64,000 nucleotides of DNA from Clostridium_B lapidicellarium. Its GTDB lineage: Bacteria; Bacillota; Clostridia; Clostridiales; Clostridiaceae. Positions 8,541 through 18,240 of this stretch are shown in pieces (the first letter of the stretch is position 1; every line of letters begins with the position of its first letter). Location: positions 62,001 to 126,000 of the forward strand of contig NZ_JBGFFE010000003.1 in NCBI RefSeq assembly GCF_041224415.1, in the 5' to 3' direction. The notes under the pieces are model-generated. The model worked only from the letters and a program-made list of their open reading frames with translations, was not told the DNA's origin and did no database searches. The translations under genes were made by a program, and so were the position numbers.

Positions 8541-9332
8541 TTGAATAGAATTTTATCGGTTAATAACCTATACAAGTATTTTAACAAAGATAAACTGGTT
8601 TTAAACAATATAAGTTTTCACGTAAACAAGGGGGAATTTGTTTCTATTATTGGGCCTTCAGGTGCTGGTAAGTCAACGATACTGCGGTGTATAAACTGTC
8701 TTACCCAACCTACGAAAGGTGAAATTATATTGGGAAATAAGGTTATAAATCAAATTAAAGGCAGGGAGATCAGAAAAGTCAGAAGAGAAATTGGAATGGT
8801 GTTCCAAAATTACAATTTGGTCTACAGGTTGACTGTAATGCAGAATGTCATGCACGGAAGACTTGGCTATATATCAGGTATAAAGGGAATATTAGGACTT
8901 TATTCCGAAGAAGATAAAAAAAAGGCAGTTGCACTTCTAGATAAAGTTGGCCTGATTAATTATATGTATAAGAGGGCCAGCGAACTTTCCGGGGGTCAAA
9001 AACAGAGAGTTGGAATCGTCAGGGCATTGATGCAGGAACCCTCTTTGCTTCTATGTGATGAACCAATTGCCTCTCTTGATCCCGGAAATTCCAAGGTTAT
9101 TATGGACTTGATAAGAGATCTGGTAAAAGAGAGAGGTATAACCTGCATCGTAAATTTACATCAGGTTGAAATAGCAAAGAGATATGCAGATAGAATAATT
9201 GGAATAAAAAATGGTGAAGTGGTGTTCGATGGAGTGCCAAGTCTGCTCAGCAATAAAATTATAGAAGACATTTACGATACATCCATGGACAACTTGATGA
9301 TTGGAAAAAGGGAGGAGAAATTGAATGCTTGA
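8541..9332 (+). CDS. phnC: PhnC, phosphonate importer ATPase
   Basis: ATPase of the phosphonate importer, 263 residues. Walker A GPSGAGKST, Q-loop FQNYNLV, signature LSGGQKQR and Walker B LLLCDEPIASLDP are all present; the stretch VMQNVMHGRLGY is typical of PhnC. The start must be TTG 8541: the frame has a TGA at 8532-8534 and no ATG nearby, and a GGAG site ends about ten bases before it. In the preceding 103 bases an imperfect AAGAGACC/GGCCTCTT pair could form a weak hairpin before a T run, but the loop is about 40 bases long and I do not score it as a terminator. phnE starts inside the phnC 3' end. Confidence 0.93.
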   Translation: MNRILSVNNLYKYFNKDKLVLNNISFHVNKGEFVSIIGPSGAGKSTILRCINCLTQPTKGEIILGNKVINQIKGREIRKVRREIGMVFQNYNLVYRLTVMQNVMHGRLGYISGIKGILGLYSEEDKKKAVALLDKVGLINYMYKRASELSGGQKQRVGIVRALMQEPSLLLCDEPIASLDPGNSKVIMDLIRDLVKERGITCIVNLHQVEIAKRYADRIIGIKNGEVVFDGVPSLLSNKIIEDIYDTSMDNLMIGKREEKLNA

Positions 9333-10125
9333 ATCCAGAGAACATATAGCTCTGACAGATACGAGGAGAAATAAATATTATAATACAGCTCTTATTATCA
9401 CGGCGGTTCTCTTTGCCGTGTCTACCTTTTTTACCGAGTACAACCCCTTTGAGATACTGTTTAATTATAATAATCTAATTGATTTTATAACACAAGAATT
9501 TTTGCCGCCTGATTTTACGAGGGTACAGGAAACAAGTCTGGCACTGCTTCAGACCTTTGAGATGGCTGTAACTTCCACTTTTTTAGCTGCCGTATTTGCA
9601 CTGATTTTATCTTTTTTTGGATCAAATATAATTTTCCACGTACCTCTGTTAAATAAAATTATAAGACTCATTGGATCTTTTATGAGAAATATCCCGGCTT
9701 TAGTCTGGGCTCTTATACTGGTCATGGCCTTTGGAATAGGAATTTCTGTCGGGCTGTTGGCTCTTTTTATAACATCTTTTGGTTTTTTGTTGAGGGCATA
9801 TATTGAAACTATAGATGAGATTGGAGGAGAAATTCTAGAAGCACTGGATTCTGTTGGAGCGAGTTTTCCGCAAAAAATAGTTCAAGGTGTAATTCCAATG
9901 GCAGTTCCCGGTTATCTATCCTGGTTTTTGTATTCAATAGAATTGAACGTGAGGGATTCAACTATTGTTGGTTTTGTAGGCGGAGGTGGAATAGGGCTTT
10001 TACTTATGGGATATATAAAATCCTTTAAATATAAAGTGGCAACTACGGCAGTTCTGGAAATAGCACTGGTGGTTATTGTAGTCAATATCATTACAGATTT
10101 AATAAGAAAGAAGGTTTTGGTGTAA
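9325..10125 (+). CDS. phnE: PhnE permease subunit 1
   Basis: Membrane subunit of the phosphonate ABC importer. About six hydrophobic segments are visible (first at residues 20-40, then 75-100, 115-150, 190-215 and 235-260). The cytoplasmic EAA-type loop that contacts PhnC is EALDSVGASFPQKIVQGVIP, followed by the PhnE-typical RDSTIVGFVGGGGIG. It starts at ATG 9325, eight bases inside phnC, and its TAA shares its last base with the ATG of the next permease. With two different PhnE proteins, the importer probably has a heterodimeric membrane domain. Confidence 0.92.
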   Translation: MLESREHIALTDTRRNKYYNTALIITAVLFAVSTFFTEYNPFEILFNYNNLIDFITQEFLPPDFTRVQETSLALLQTFEMAVTSTFLAAVFALILSFFGSNIIFHVPLLNKIIRLIGSFMRNIPALVWALILVMAFGIGISVGLLALFITSFGFLLRAYIETIDEIGGEILEALDSVGASFPQKIVQGVIPMAVPGYLSWFLYSIELNVRDSTIVGFVGGGGIGLLLMGYIKSFKYKVATTAVLEIALVVIVVNIITDLIRKKVLV

Positions 10126-10943
10126 TGGGGAGAGACAATATCAAAGTAAATTCCAAAGACCGGATTAAAATAAGCAGCCCTGAGAATAATAGGGTGTTTA
10201 AGATTTTCATTGTGCTTATGCTTCTTATATCGATAATATCTATAGTCAACCTCCATATAGAATGGGGTAAATTGATATCAAGATTTGCTCTGCTTGGAGG
10301 TGTTTTTTTAAAATTATTGAAGTTCAACTTTAGCAATTTCAATTTGATTTTAATCGGATTTGCAGAGTCAGTTGAAATAACAATATTGGCAACTGCATAT
10401 AGCATACTTGCAGGACTCGTTGTAGGTGCCATTATGGCAGGAAATATCACTCCCAGCAGGACTCTGGCAGTACTGTTTACCTCTATAAGTTCCTTTGTCA
10501 GGGCAGTCCCGACGATGATATGGGTGCTTTTGTTTCTTACCTGTCTGGGCCTTGGTCCAGTACCTGCAATTCTGGGACTTTTTTTACATTCAAGTGCTTT
10601 CTTTGCAAGATCCTTTTCAGAAAGTTTTGAAGAAGTTCCTGAAGATGTGATTGAGGCTGTTAAAGCCACTGGAGCAACAGGAATTCAAATCTTTTTCAGT
10701 GTAATTTTACCGGCTTCTTTTACTTCTCTCATAGCATGGATTGCAATGAGATTTGAAATAAATTTTGGTGAATGCAGAATATTTGGTATGGTAGGTGCCG
10801 GCGGAATAGGTTATTCTATATATTCCAGCTTATCCAGTTATAATTACGGGCGTGCCGGCATTTCCATACTTCTTGTCTTTATATTTGCCTATTTGATAGA
10901 GATCACGTTCACCACGGTAAAATATAATTTAAAAGTAAATTGA
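10125..10943 (+). CDS. phnE: PhnE permease subunit 2
   Basis: Second membrane subunit of the importer, 272 residues, related to but clearly different from the preceding PhnE. Hydrophobic segments lie at about 25-45, 65-95, 115-160, 195-215 and 245-265. The coupling loop reads EAVKATGATGIQIFFSVILP and is followed by ECRIFGMVGAGGIGYSIY, parallel to RDSTIVGFVGGGGIG in its partner. ATG 10125 overlaps the upstream TAA by one base (TAATG). It is the last gene of the phn operon; no clear terminator is visible in the 60 bases before miaB. Confidence 0.92.
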   Translation: MGRDNIKVNSKDRIKISSPENNRVFKIFIVLMLLISIISIVNLHIEWGKLISRFALLGGVFLKLLKFNFSNFNLILIGFAESVEITILATAYSILAGLVVGAIMAGNITPSRTLAVLFTSISSFVRAVPTMIWVLLFLTCLGLGPVPAILGLFLHSSAFFARSFSESFEEVPEDVIEAVKATGATGIQIFFSVILPASFTSLIAWIAMRFEINFGECRIFGMVGAGGIGYSIYSSLSSYNYGRAGISILLVFIFAYLIEITFTTVKYNLKVN

Positions 10944-10959
10944 ATACTGGGATATTGTG

Positions 10960-10988
10960 TTTACACAGATGAATATTAAGGATATAAT
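10960..10988 (+). promoter_or_regulatory. Sigma-A promoter for miaB-mutS-mutL-miaA
   Basis: TTTACA at 10960-10965, a 17-base spacer and TATAAT at 10983-10988. It lies in the only gap between the phn operon and miaB, about 38 bases before the chosen miaB start, so it should drive the DNA repair/tRNA modification operon independently of phn. Confidence 0.75.
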
Positions 10989-11025
10989 TATAAAGTAAAA
11001 CAATATGAAGTGGAGAACGAGAATA

Positions 11026-12399
11026 ATGATGCAAGAATTTACTGCAGACAAGCAAAAGTGCTGTAATAAAAATAAAATACAAAAAACTTTTTTTATTGAA
11101 ACCTGGGGCTGCCAGATGAATGAAGAGGATTCAGAAAAGCTGTCCGGGATGTTGAAAAAAATGGGCTATGAAGAAGCGAAAAATAAATATCATGCAGATT
11201 TGATTATACTCAATACCTGCTGTGTGAGGGAAAACGCAGAACTCAAGGTGTATGGACATCTGGGTGCCCTGAAAAATTTGAAGAAACGAAATCCAGAGCT
11301 TATAATAGCCTTGTGCGGATGCATGATGCAGCAAAAACATATGGCAGAAAATATAATGAAGAAATTTCCCTTCGTGGATATGATTTTTGGAACGTACAAC
11401 GCATATAAATTTCCGCAATATCTAAATGAAGTATGTCAAAATAGAAGTTCTGTTGTGGAAATCCAAAATAGTGAATCTGGAATTGTGGAAGGGGTGCCTG
11501 TAGACAGAGAGAGCACTATAAAGGCTTTTGTCACCATAATGTATGGCTGTAACAATTTTTGCACCTACTGCATAGTACCCTATGTAAGAGGAAGGGAAAG
11601 AAGCCGGAGCCCTCTAAATATTGAAAATGAAATAAAAAATCTGGTTTCAAAAGGATGCAGGGAAGTTACCCTTTTAGGTCAGAATGTAAATTCCTACGGC
11701 AAGGATCTGGATCCGGAAGTGAAATTCAGCGAGCTTTTAGAGAGAATAAACAATATAGAAGGGCTCGAAAGGATCAGATTTATGACATCACATCCCAAGG
11801 ATCTGACAGATGATGTGATAGATGCAGTTGCGAAATGTGATAAAGTGTGCGAACAGATACATCTTCCGGTTCAATCCGGTTCTACAAATATATTGAAAAA
11901 AATGAACAGAAATTATTCAAGAGAACAGTACCTGAGTTTAATATACAAGATAAAGGAAAAAATTCCTGGAGCAGCTATTACCACTGATATAATGGTGGGA
12001 TTTCCCGGCGAAAGTGAAAAGGATTTTGAAGATACCTTAAATCTGGTAAGGGAAGTGGGATATGACTCCGCTTTCACATTTATATATTCCAGAAGGAGGG
12101 GAACTCCTGCTGATAAATTTGAAGAACAAATCCCCGAGGACATAAAACATGAAAGATTCAACAGGCTCGTGAAAATCGTGAATGAATCCTCAGCCCGAAA
12201 AAACAGAGCATATGAGGGAAGGACAGAGGAAATACTGGTGGAAGGTTTAAGTAAAAATGACAGCACAAGACTCATGGGAAGAACAAGAACAGGAAAACTT
12301 GTAAATTTTCAGGGAGATGTAAATTCCATAGGAGAGTTGATAAAGGTTAAAATAAGTAAAGCCCATTCTTTTTCGCTTCTAGGTAAACAAATACAATAA
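11026..12399 (+). CDS. miaB: MiaB, tRNA-2-methylthio-N6-dimethylallyladenosine synthase
   Basis: Radical-SAM methylthiotransferase that adds the 2-methylthio group to i6A37 of tRNAs reading UNN codons. The N-terminal UPF0004 domain carries three cluster cysteines (WGCQMN, NTCCVRE, CGCMMQ); the SAM-radical cluster is GCNNFCTYC (C-x3-C-x2-C); a TRAM domain with VNFQGD ends the protein. An ATG at 11005 is in frame but has no ribosome site, while GGAG at 11012-11015 is well placed for ATG 11026 (or 11029), so I start there. MiaA, which makes the i6A substrate, is encoded four genes downstream in the same cluster. Confidence 0.93.
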   Translation: MMQEFTADKQKCCNKNKIQKTFFIETWGCQMNEEDSEKLSGMLKKMGYEEAKNKYHADLIILNTCCVRENAELKVYGHLGALKNLKKRNPELIIALCGCMMQQKHMAENIMKKFPFVDMIFGTYNAYKFPQYLNEVCQNRSSVVEIQNSESGIVEGVPVDRESTIKAFVTIMYGCNNFCTYCIVPYVRGRERSRSPLNIENEIKNLVSKGCREVTLLGQNVNSYGKDLDPEVKFSELLERINNIEGLERIRFMTSHPKDLTDDVIDAVAKCDKVCEQIHLPVQSGSTNILKKMNRNYSREQYLSLIYKIKEKIPGAAITTDIMVGFPGESEKDFEDTLNLVREVGYDSAFTFIYSRRRGTPADKFEEQIPEDIKHERFNRLVKIVNESSARKNRAYEGRTEEILVEGLSKNDSTRLMGRTRTGKLVNFQGDVNSIGELIKVKISKAHSFSLLGKQIQ

Positions 12400-12413
12400 A
12401 AGGAGGTAGCAAG

Positions 12414-15008
12414 GTGGCATTGACTCCGATGATGGAACAGTATATGGAGTTAAAAGAAAAATATAAGGATTATGTACTGTTTTTTAGATTAGGTGATTTT
12501 TATGAAATGTTTTTCGATGATGCAAAGACGGCGGCAAGAGAACTGGAACTGGTCCTTACGGGAAGGGACTGCGGTTTAAAGGAAAGGGCACCTATGTGCG
12601 GTATTCCCTACCATGCTGCTGGCTCCTACATAGGCCGTTTGATAAATAAGGGATATAAAATAGCTATATGTGAACAGCTGGAGGATCCTGCCCTTGCAAA
12701 GGGCCTTGTAAAAAGGGGAATTATAAAACTTATAACTCCCGGTACTTATACTGATTCAACTTTTTTAGAGGAGAATAAAAACAACTATATAATGTGTTTG
12801 TACATAGATGAGAAAAATAATTCCGCGCTGTGTTTTGCAGATATATCTACGGGAGAGTTTGATTGTACAGACACTCCTTTTAATTTATCCGCAATTTTAG
12901 ATGAAATATCCAAATATAATCCGAGCGAAATATTGGTTCAGGAAAATATTTCAACTTCTTCACTGAACAAGATAAAAGAAATCTTTAATGGTTCCGTTAC
13001 CAAGCTGGATGAGGGTTATTTTTCCAAAGAAGGGGAAGAAATATTAAAAAAACAGTTCACAAATTTCGATCCAGAGGACTATAAGCCTGAAACTGTAATC
13101 TGCTGTAGTTCCCTTTTAAAATATATACGTGAAACTCAAAAAACTAATTTTTCCCATATAAATGAACTCCATTATTATAATGTAGTTGACTATTTGCTGA
13201 TAGACAGCAATTCCAGAAGAAATCTGGAAATAACGGAAAACTTGAGAGAAAATAAAAAAAGGGGATCGCTTCTTTGGGTCATAGACAGGACAAATACTGC
13301 CATGGGTGGAAGAAAACTTAGAAAATGGCTGGAACAACCGCTTATGGACAGGAATAAGATAATTGAGAGGCTGGATTCGGTGGAAGAACTTTCTACTAAT
13401 ATATCCTACCACGAGGATTTGAGGGAATCCTTGAAGGATATATATGATATCGAGAGATTGGTCGGGAAGATATCCTCTAAAAGTGTAAATGCGAGAGAAT
13501 TGAATTCACTGAAAAATTCTATAGAAAAAATACCTGATATTAAATCCATACTTTCAAATTTCAAGACTCCGCTATTGAAGAACATGTACGAAAACCTGGA
13601 TGAACTTAAAGATATATGGTCTCTCATAAATAGAGCCATACTTAATAACCCTTCGATTTCTCTGAAGGAAGGCAATCTGATAAAGAAGGGATATAACAGC
13701 AAGATAGATGAATTGAGGGAAATAAAAACTCACGGCAAGGACTGGATAGCATCTCTTGAGAAACAGGAGAGGGATGTAACTAAAATAAAATCTCTAAAAA
13801 TAGGCTATAATAAAGTATTTGGATATTATATAGAAGTTACTAAAAGCAACCTCGGCATGGTACCAGAGGGAAGATATATAAGAAAACAGACTCTTTCAAA
13901 TTCAGAGAGATATATAACTCCGGAGCTGAAAGAAATGGAAGATAAGATTTTAGGAGCAGAGGACAAACTCATATCTTTGGAGTATAACACCTTTATAGAT
14001 GTAAGAAACACGATAGAGAAAGAAATTCACAGAATGCAGACCTCTGCTGAAATAATTGCCCAGGTGGACTGCCTTAGCTCCCTGGCAAAGATAGCTGTGG
14101 AAAATAATTACTGCAAACCCGATATCACCCTTTCAGACAAAATCTCAATAGAAGAAGGAAGACATCCCATAGTTGAAAAAATGATGCCGGCAGGTGAATT
14201 CATATCAAATAATACAGATATGGATACTTCTGAAAATCAACTTCTCTTGATAACGGGTCCCAATATGGCAGGTAAATCCACCTATATGCGTCAGGTAGCC
14301 TTGATTGTAATCATGGCCCAGATTGGAAGTTTTGTACCTGCCAAAAGTGCTTCCATATCCATTTGTGACAGGGTATTTACCAGGATAGGTGCATCGGATG
14401 ATCTGTCCTCAGGTAAAAGCACTTTTATGGTGGAAATGTGGGAGGTTTCCAATATATTGAAAAATGCTACCAACAGGAGCCTGCTGCTGCTAGATGAAGT
14501 TGGCAGGGGAACAAGTACTTATGACGGACTCAGCATAGCCTGGGCTGTAATAGAATATATATGTAAAAATAACAAATTGAAGAGTAAAACGCTGTTTGCA
14601 ACTCACTATCATGAACTGACAAAATTGGAGGGAATGATAGATGGAGTAAAAAATTACTGTGTATCCGTTAAAAAAGTGGATAACAATATAGTATTTTTAA
14701 GAAAAATTATAAGGGGTGGAGCTGACCAATCCTACGGCATCGAAGTTGCCAAACTTGCAGGACTTCCCGATGAAGTTTTAAAGAGAGCTCGAGAAATATT
14801 GAACAGTTTGGAAAAATCAAGTGAACCAAAAAGGGGAAAAGCCCTAAAAAAAGAAAAAAATACTAAATCGAGCAGACAATTGGGTTTTTCAGATGTGGAA
14901 AAGGAATCTCTGGTTAAAGAAATTCAAAATATAGACATATTAAATATGACACCTATGGACGGTTTTAACAAACTTTATGATATAATAAAAAGAGCGAAGT
15001 CTATATAA
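12414..15008 (+). CDS. mutS: MutS, DNA mismatch recognition ATPase
   Basis: Mismatch-recognition protein, 864 residues, full length. The mismatch-reading motif FYEMFFDDA with its stacking phenylalanine is near residue 28, the Walker A is GPNMAGKSTYMRQ, and Walker B LLLLDEVGRGTSTYDG and the FATHYHEL switch follow. The C-terminal helix-rich tail ends in GFNKLYDIIKRAK. The start is GTG 12414 after an AAAGGAGG site, 14 bases behind miaB. mutL follows after 24 bases. Confidence 0.96.
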   Translation: MALTPMMEQYMELKEKYKDYVLFFRLGDFYEMFFDDAKTAARELELVLTGRDCGLKERAPMCGIPYHAAGSYIGRLINKGYKIAICEQLEDPALAKGLVKRGIIKLITPGTYTDSTFLEENKNNYIMCLYIDEKNNSALCFADISTGEFDCTDTPFNLSAILDEISKYNPSEILVQENISTSSLNKIKEIFNGSVTKLDEGYFSKEGEEILKKQFTNFDPEDYKPETVICCSSLLKYIRETQKTNFSHINELHYYNVVDYLLIDSNSRRNLEITENLRENKKRGSLLWVIDRTNTAMGGRKLRKWLEQPLMDRNKIIERLDSVEELSTNISYHEDLRESLKDIYDIERLVGKISSKSVNARELNSLKNSIEKIPDIKSILSNFKTPLLKNMYENLDELKDIWSLINRAILNNPSISLKEGNLIKKGYNSKIDELREIKTHGKDWIASLEKQERDVTKIKSLKIGYNKVFGYYIEVTKSNLGMVPEGRYIRKQTLSNSERYITPELKEMEDKILGAEDKLISLEYNTFIDVRNTIEKEIHRMQTSAEIIAQVDCLSSLAKIAVENNYCKPDITLSDKISIEEGRHPIVEKMMPAGEFISNNTDMDTSENQLLLITGPNMAGKSTYMRQVALIVIMAQIGSFVPAKSASISICDRVFTRIGASDDLSSGKSTFMVEMWEVSNILKNATNRSLLLLDEVGRGTSTYDGLSIAWAVIEYICKNNKLKSKTLFATHYHELTKLEGMIDGVKNYCVSVKKVDNNIVFLRKIIRGGADQSYGIEVAKLAGLPDEVLKRAREILNSLEKSSEPKRGKALKKEKNTKSSRQLGFSDVEKESLVKEIQNIDILNMTPMDGFNKLYDIIKRAKSI

Positions 15009-15032
15009 TTTTAAACAAAGGACTGAGATAGC

Positions 15033-16823
15033 ATGAAAAGGATAAATCTTCTTGATGCAAATACGTCAAATAAAATTGCTGCAGGGGAAGTAGTTGAAGG
15101 TCCTTCCTCTGTAGTGAAAGAATTACTTGAAAACAGTATAGACTCGGGAGCTAAAAATATAATTGTGGAAATTGAAGATGGCGGAGAAAAATCCATAAAG
15201 GTATTGGATAACGGTTGCGGAATACATCCAGATGACATAAAGAAAGCTTTTATGCCGCATGCCACCAGCAAAATAAAAAGTGCGCAGGATCTTGAAAAAA
15301 TAAGTACCATGGGATTCAGAGGTGAAGCACTGGCGAGCATAGCTGCTGTGTCCAATGTAGTTCTTAAAAGCAGGACTGACCAATTCAACTCGGGAATGGA
15401 GATAAAGATAAACGGTGGAAAACTTAAAGGCGCTCAGCGTGTTGGATGCAACCTTGGAACTTCAGTTTTGGTAGAAGACCTGTTTTTCAATGTACCTGCG
15501 AGGAAAAAATTTTTAAAATCCCCCAGCAGGGAAGCTGCAGGAATTTCAGATATAATAAGCAGGCTTTCACTGGCTAATGCAGATATTTCATTCAAATTTT
15601 TTAAAAATGGCAAAAAGTCCACTACTACGTATGGTTCGGGAAATGTAATGGATGTTATACGGTGCATATACGGCAAAAATATCTATGAAAATATAATCCC
15701 TGTGGAAAAACACGGAGACATAGCTTCAATTTACGGATATATAGGGAATGCGGAAATAAGCCGTGGAAGTAGAAACAATCAGAGTTTATTTGTAAACAAG
15801 AGATATATAAAGAATAAATCCATAACTACGGCAGTGGAGAAAGCTTTCAAATCCTTCATTACTATAAACAAGTTTCCGTTTTTCATATTGTTTATAGATA
15901 TATTTCCTGAGTTTGTAGATGTAAATGTCCATCCTGCCAAGTGGGAAGTGAAGTTCAGTGATTCCAGAATGATATATAAATTTGTCTTTGACGCTGTTCA
16001 TGATGCACTCAAAGACAGTTTAAAAGATTCTTTCACCATTGATGCTGACGAACCCGATCATGTAGAGAAAGTTCAGATTCCGGTTGATTTAAAATCTCTA
16101 AATAATGAAAATCATCTGGAGCAAAGCAGCAATAAGCCTGATTATGACGGCAGGCAAAACAGTTTTATAGGTGAAACCGCCGGCAACTACAAGCAGCGCA
16201 AGTTAAATTTTCAGGAAATTCCAATGAACAACGAAACTGCCAAGTTTCCACACCTTCAAATAATCGGCCAATTTCACGGTACCTATATAATAGCAGAGGA
16301 TGGAGATAATCTGTACATGATAGATCAGCATGCCGCCCATGAAAAGATTCTTTTTGAAAAGTATAAAAAAAGTATTCAAAGCGGCAGCGTATTGTCTCAA
16401 ATTTTAGCAACTCCTGTAGTTGTAGAACTTTCACCAATTGATTATAATTATTATATAGAAAATGAGAATATCTTTAAAAAAACCGGCTTCAAAATAGAAT
16501 CATTTGGAGATACAGCTGTAAATATAAGAGAAGTACCTATGATACTTGGGAAACCTGATATCAGAAATTTATTCACGGAGATACTTGATAATTTGAAAAA
16601 TATGGGTTCTGGTGAAACCTGGGAGGTAAAATATATTTCGATAGCGACTCTTGCCTGTAAAGCTGCCATTAAGGCAAACGATCATTTGTCCCGTATGGAA
16701 ATGGAAGATTTACTTGAACAATTGAGATTTATAGAAGAACCCTATACCTGTCCTCATGGAAGACCTGTTATAATAAAATTTACTTTAAATGATCTGGAAA
16801 AAAAATTTAAGAGAATACAGTGA
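15033..16823 (+). CDS. mutL: MutL, mismatch repair GHKL ATPase
   Basis: MutL couples MutS to downstream repair. The N-terminal GHKL ATPase has IAAGEVVEGPSSVVKELLENS, DNGCGI and STMGFRGEALASI; transducer domain residues RYIKNKS and VNVHPAKWEVKF follow. The C-terminal domain (about residues 410-590) holds DQHAAHEKILFEKY, matching the DQHAxxER metal/endonuclease motif, and CPHGRPVI near the end, so this is probably an endonuclease-type MutL as in Gram-positive bacteria without MutH. Length 596. The stop overlaps the GTG of miaA. Confidence 0.95.
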   Translation: MKRINLLDANTSNKIAAGEVVEGPSSVVKELLENSIDSGAKNIIVEIEDGGEKSIKVLDNGCGIHPDDIKKAFMPHATSKIKSAQDLEKISTMGFRGEALASIAAVSNVVLKSRTDQFNSGMEIKINGGKLKGAQRVGCNLGTSVLVEDLFFNVPARKKFLKSPSREAAGISDIISRLSLANADISFKFFKNGKKSTTTYGSGNVMDVIRCIYGKNIYENIIPVEKHGDIASIYGYIGNAEISRGSRNNQSLFVNKRYIKNKSITTAVEKAFKSFITINKFPFFILFIDIFPEFVDVNVHPAKWEVKFSDSRMIYKFVFDAVHDALKDSLKDSFTIDADEPDHVEKVQIPVDLKSLNNENHLEQSSNKPDYDGRQNSFIGETAGNYKQRKLNFQEIPMNNETAKFPHLQIIGQFHGTYIIAEDGDNLYMIDQHAAHEKILFEKYKKSIQSGSVLSQILATPVVVELSPIDYNYYIENENIFKKTGFKIESFGDTAVNIREVPMILGKPDIRNLFTEILDNLKNMGSGETWEVKYISIATLACKAAIKANDHLSRMEMEDLLEQLRFIEEPYTCPHGRPVIIKFTLNDLEKKFKRIQ

Positions 16824-17767
16824 GTGAAAAATTTATGCAAAATTTATTTATACTGGCAGGTCCTACTGCAGTTGGGAAAAGTGATATATCCGTAGAAATT
16901 GCCAGAAAACTTGACGGTGAAATAATATCGGCAGATTCCATGCAAATATACAAATATATGAATATAGGCTCTGCAAAGATTACCCCGGAGGAAATGAAGG
17001 GAGTACCCCATCATTTAATAGATTTTATAGAACCCAACAAAAGTTTCAATGTATTGGAATATAAGAAACTGGCTGTGAAAACTATAGACGAGATATACAA
17101 AAAAAACAAACTCCCAATGCTGGTAGGAGGTACAGGTCTTTATATCAATTCCATTATCTGCAATTATAATTTTACAGATGCAAAAGTGGATAAAACTTAT
17201 AGAAAACATCTTAGGGAACTGGCTGAAAAGAACGGAAAAAAATATGTACATTCACTCTTGAAGGATGTAGACGAAGTATCCTATAAAAAACTTTATCCCA
17301 ATGACCTAAAGAGAGTTGTCAGGGCTTTAGAGGTTTATAAGCTTACAGGAAAAACCATAGGTGAATTTAATGCCCGGAACCGTTTATATGAGGCGCCCTA
17401 TAAAATATACTATTTTGTCCTGACAATGAATAGGACTGAATTGTACGAGAAAATCAACAGCAGAGTGGATATAATGCTGAAAAAAGGGCTTATAGATGAA
17501 GTTGAAAATTTGAAATCAATGGGTTGTACAAGGAATATGCAATCCATGAAAGCTATAGGATATAAAGAAATACTAGGTTATTTAGAGGGTACGATATCTT
17601 TGGATGAAGCTATATATCTGGTAAAAAAAGGAAGCAGAAATTATGCCAAAAGGCAATTGACGTGGTTTAGGAAAGATAAGAGAGCCATATGGGTAAATGA
17701 AGATGATTTTAATTGCCGCAGTGAAATAGTTGAGTATATAATAAATAAATTTAAAGCCATGCAGTAA
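16820..17767 (+). CDS. miaA: MiaA, tRNA dimethylallyltransferase
   Basis: Transfers a dimethylallyl group to N6 of A37 in tRNA, the step before MiaB. P-loop GPTAVGKSDIS, the catalytic ISADSMQIYKYMNIGSAK block, the HHLIDF loop and the C-terminal RNYAKRQLTWFR tRNA-binding motif are present. Two starts are possible: GTG 16820, overlapping the mutL TGA, or ATG 16835 with no better ribosome site; I keep the coupled GTG. The length of about 310-315 matches the family. Confidence 0.94.
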   Translation: MSEKFMQNLFILAGPTAVGKSDISVEIARKLDGEIISADSMQIYKYMNIGSAKITPEEMKGVPHHLIDFIEPNKSFNVLEYKKLAVKTIDEIYKKNKLPMLVGGTGLYINSIICNYNFTDAKVDKTYRKHLRELAEKNGKKYVHSLLKDVDEVSYKKLYPNDLKRVVRALEVYKLTGKTIGEFNARNRLYEAPYKIYYFVLTMNRTELYEKINSRVDIMLKKGLIDEVENLKSMGCTRNMQSMKAIGYKEILGYLEGTISLDEAIYLVKKGSRNYAKRQLTWFRKDKRAIWVNEDDFNCRSEIVEYIINKFKAMQ

Positions 17768-17850
17768 TTTAACTGCCGTGGGCCATGATACTGAAAAAGT
17801 TATTGTGGCATTTATATAATTATATAATAAAATTACGGAGGGTGAGAGCT

Positions 17851-18093
17851 ATGAGTAAACCAGCTAATAATTTACAGGACATTTTTCTAAATGGTGCAAG
17901 AAAGAATAAAATTTCAGTTACCATATATTTGACCAATGGGTTTCAAATTAAGGGGACTGTAAAAGGATTTGACAATTTTACAGTCATATTGGATTGTGCT
18001 GGAAAACAGATGATGGTATACAAACATGCAATTTCCACTATTACACCCGTAAAATCAATCTTGTTTAATGCGCAGCAAGTTGAAACAGATTAG
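17851..18093 (+). CDS. hfq: Hfq, RNA chaperone
   Basis: Hexameric Sm-like RNA-binding protein, 80 residues. Sm1 (NKISVTIYLTNGFQIKGTV) and Sm2 with the signature VYKHAISTI are intact. An in-frame TTG-initiated extension upstream to 17785 is not conserved; the true ATG 17851 follows a textbook GGAGGGTGA site. The miaA-hfq neighbourhood is conserved from E. coli to Clostridium. The acidic tail found in enteric Hfq is absent, as in other Firmicutes. Confidence 0.95.
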   Translation: MSKPANNLQDIFLNGARKNKISVTIYLTNGFQIKGTVKGFDNFTVILDCAGKQMMVYKHAISTITPVKSILFNAQQVETD

Positions 18094-18148
18094 ATTGAAA
18101 AAACAGTTAAAAGTGCTAGACAATAAGGTTATTTGTTAAATGTAGAGA

Positions 18149-18169
18149 GGAATAGGTATTGCCTATTCC
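18149..18169 (+). terminator. Possible hairpin terminator after hfq
   Basis: GGAATAGG (18149-18156), a five-base loop and CCTATTCC (18162-18169) form a perfect 8-bp stem followed by a T/C-rich stretch (CTTTCTATG). The T run is weak, so this may be a leaky terminator or processing site ahead of the next gene. Confidence 0.4.
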
Positions 18170-18240
18170 CTTTCTATGTGCCTTTTACCTTAAAAAATAA
18201 AGCAAATAAAAATATGAAATATGAAAAAGGAGAATTGACG

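Noticed and set aside
10091..10669. 192-codon minus-strand frame across the phnE genes
   Set aside because: Shadow of two permease genes in codon-complementary phase; no conserved motif.
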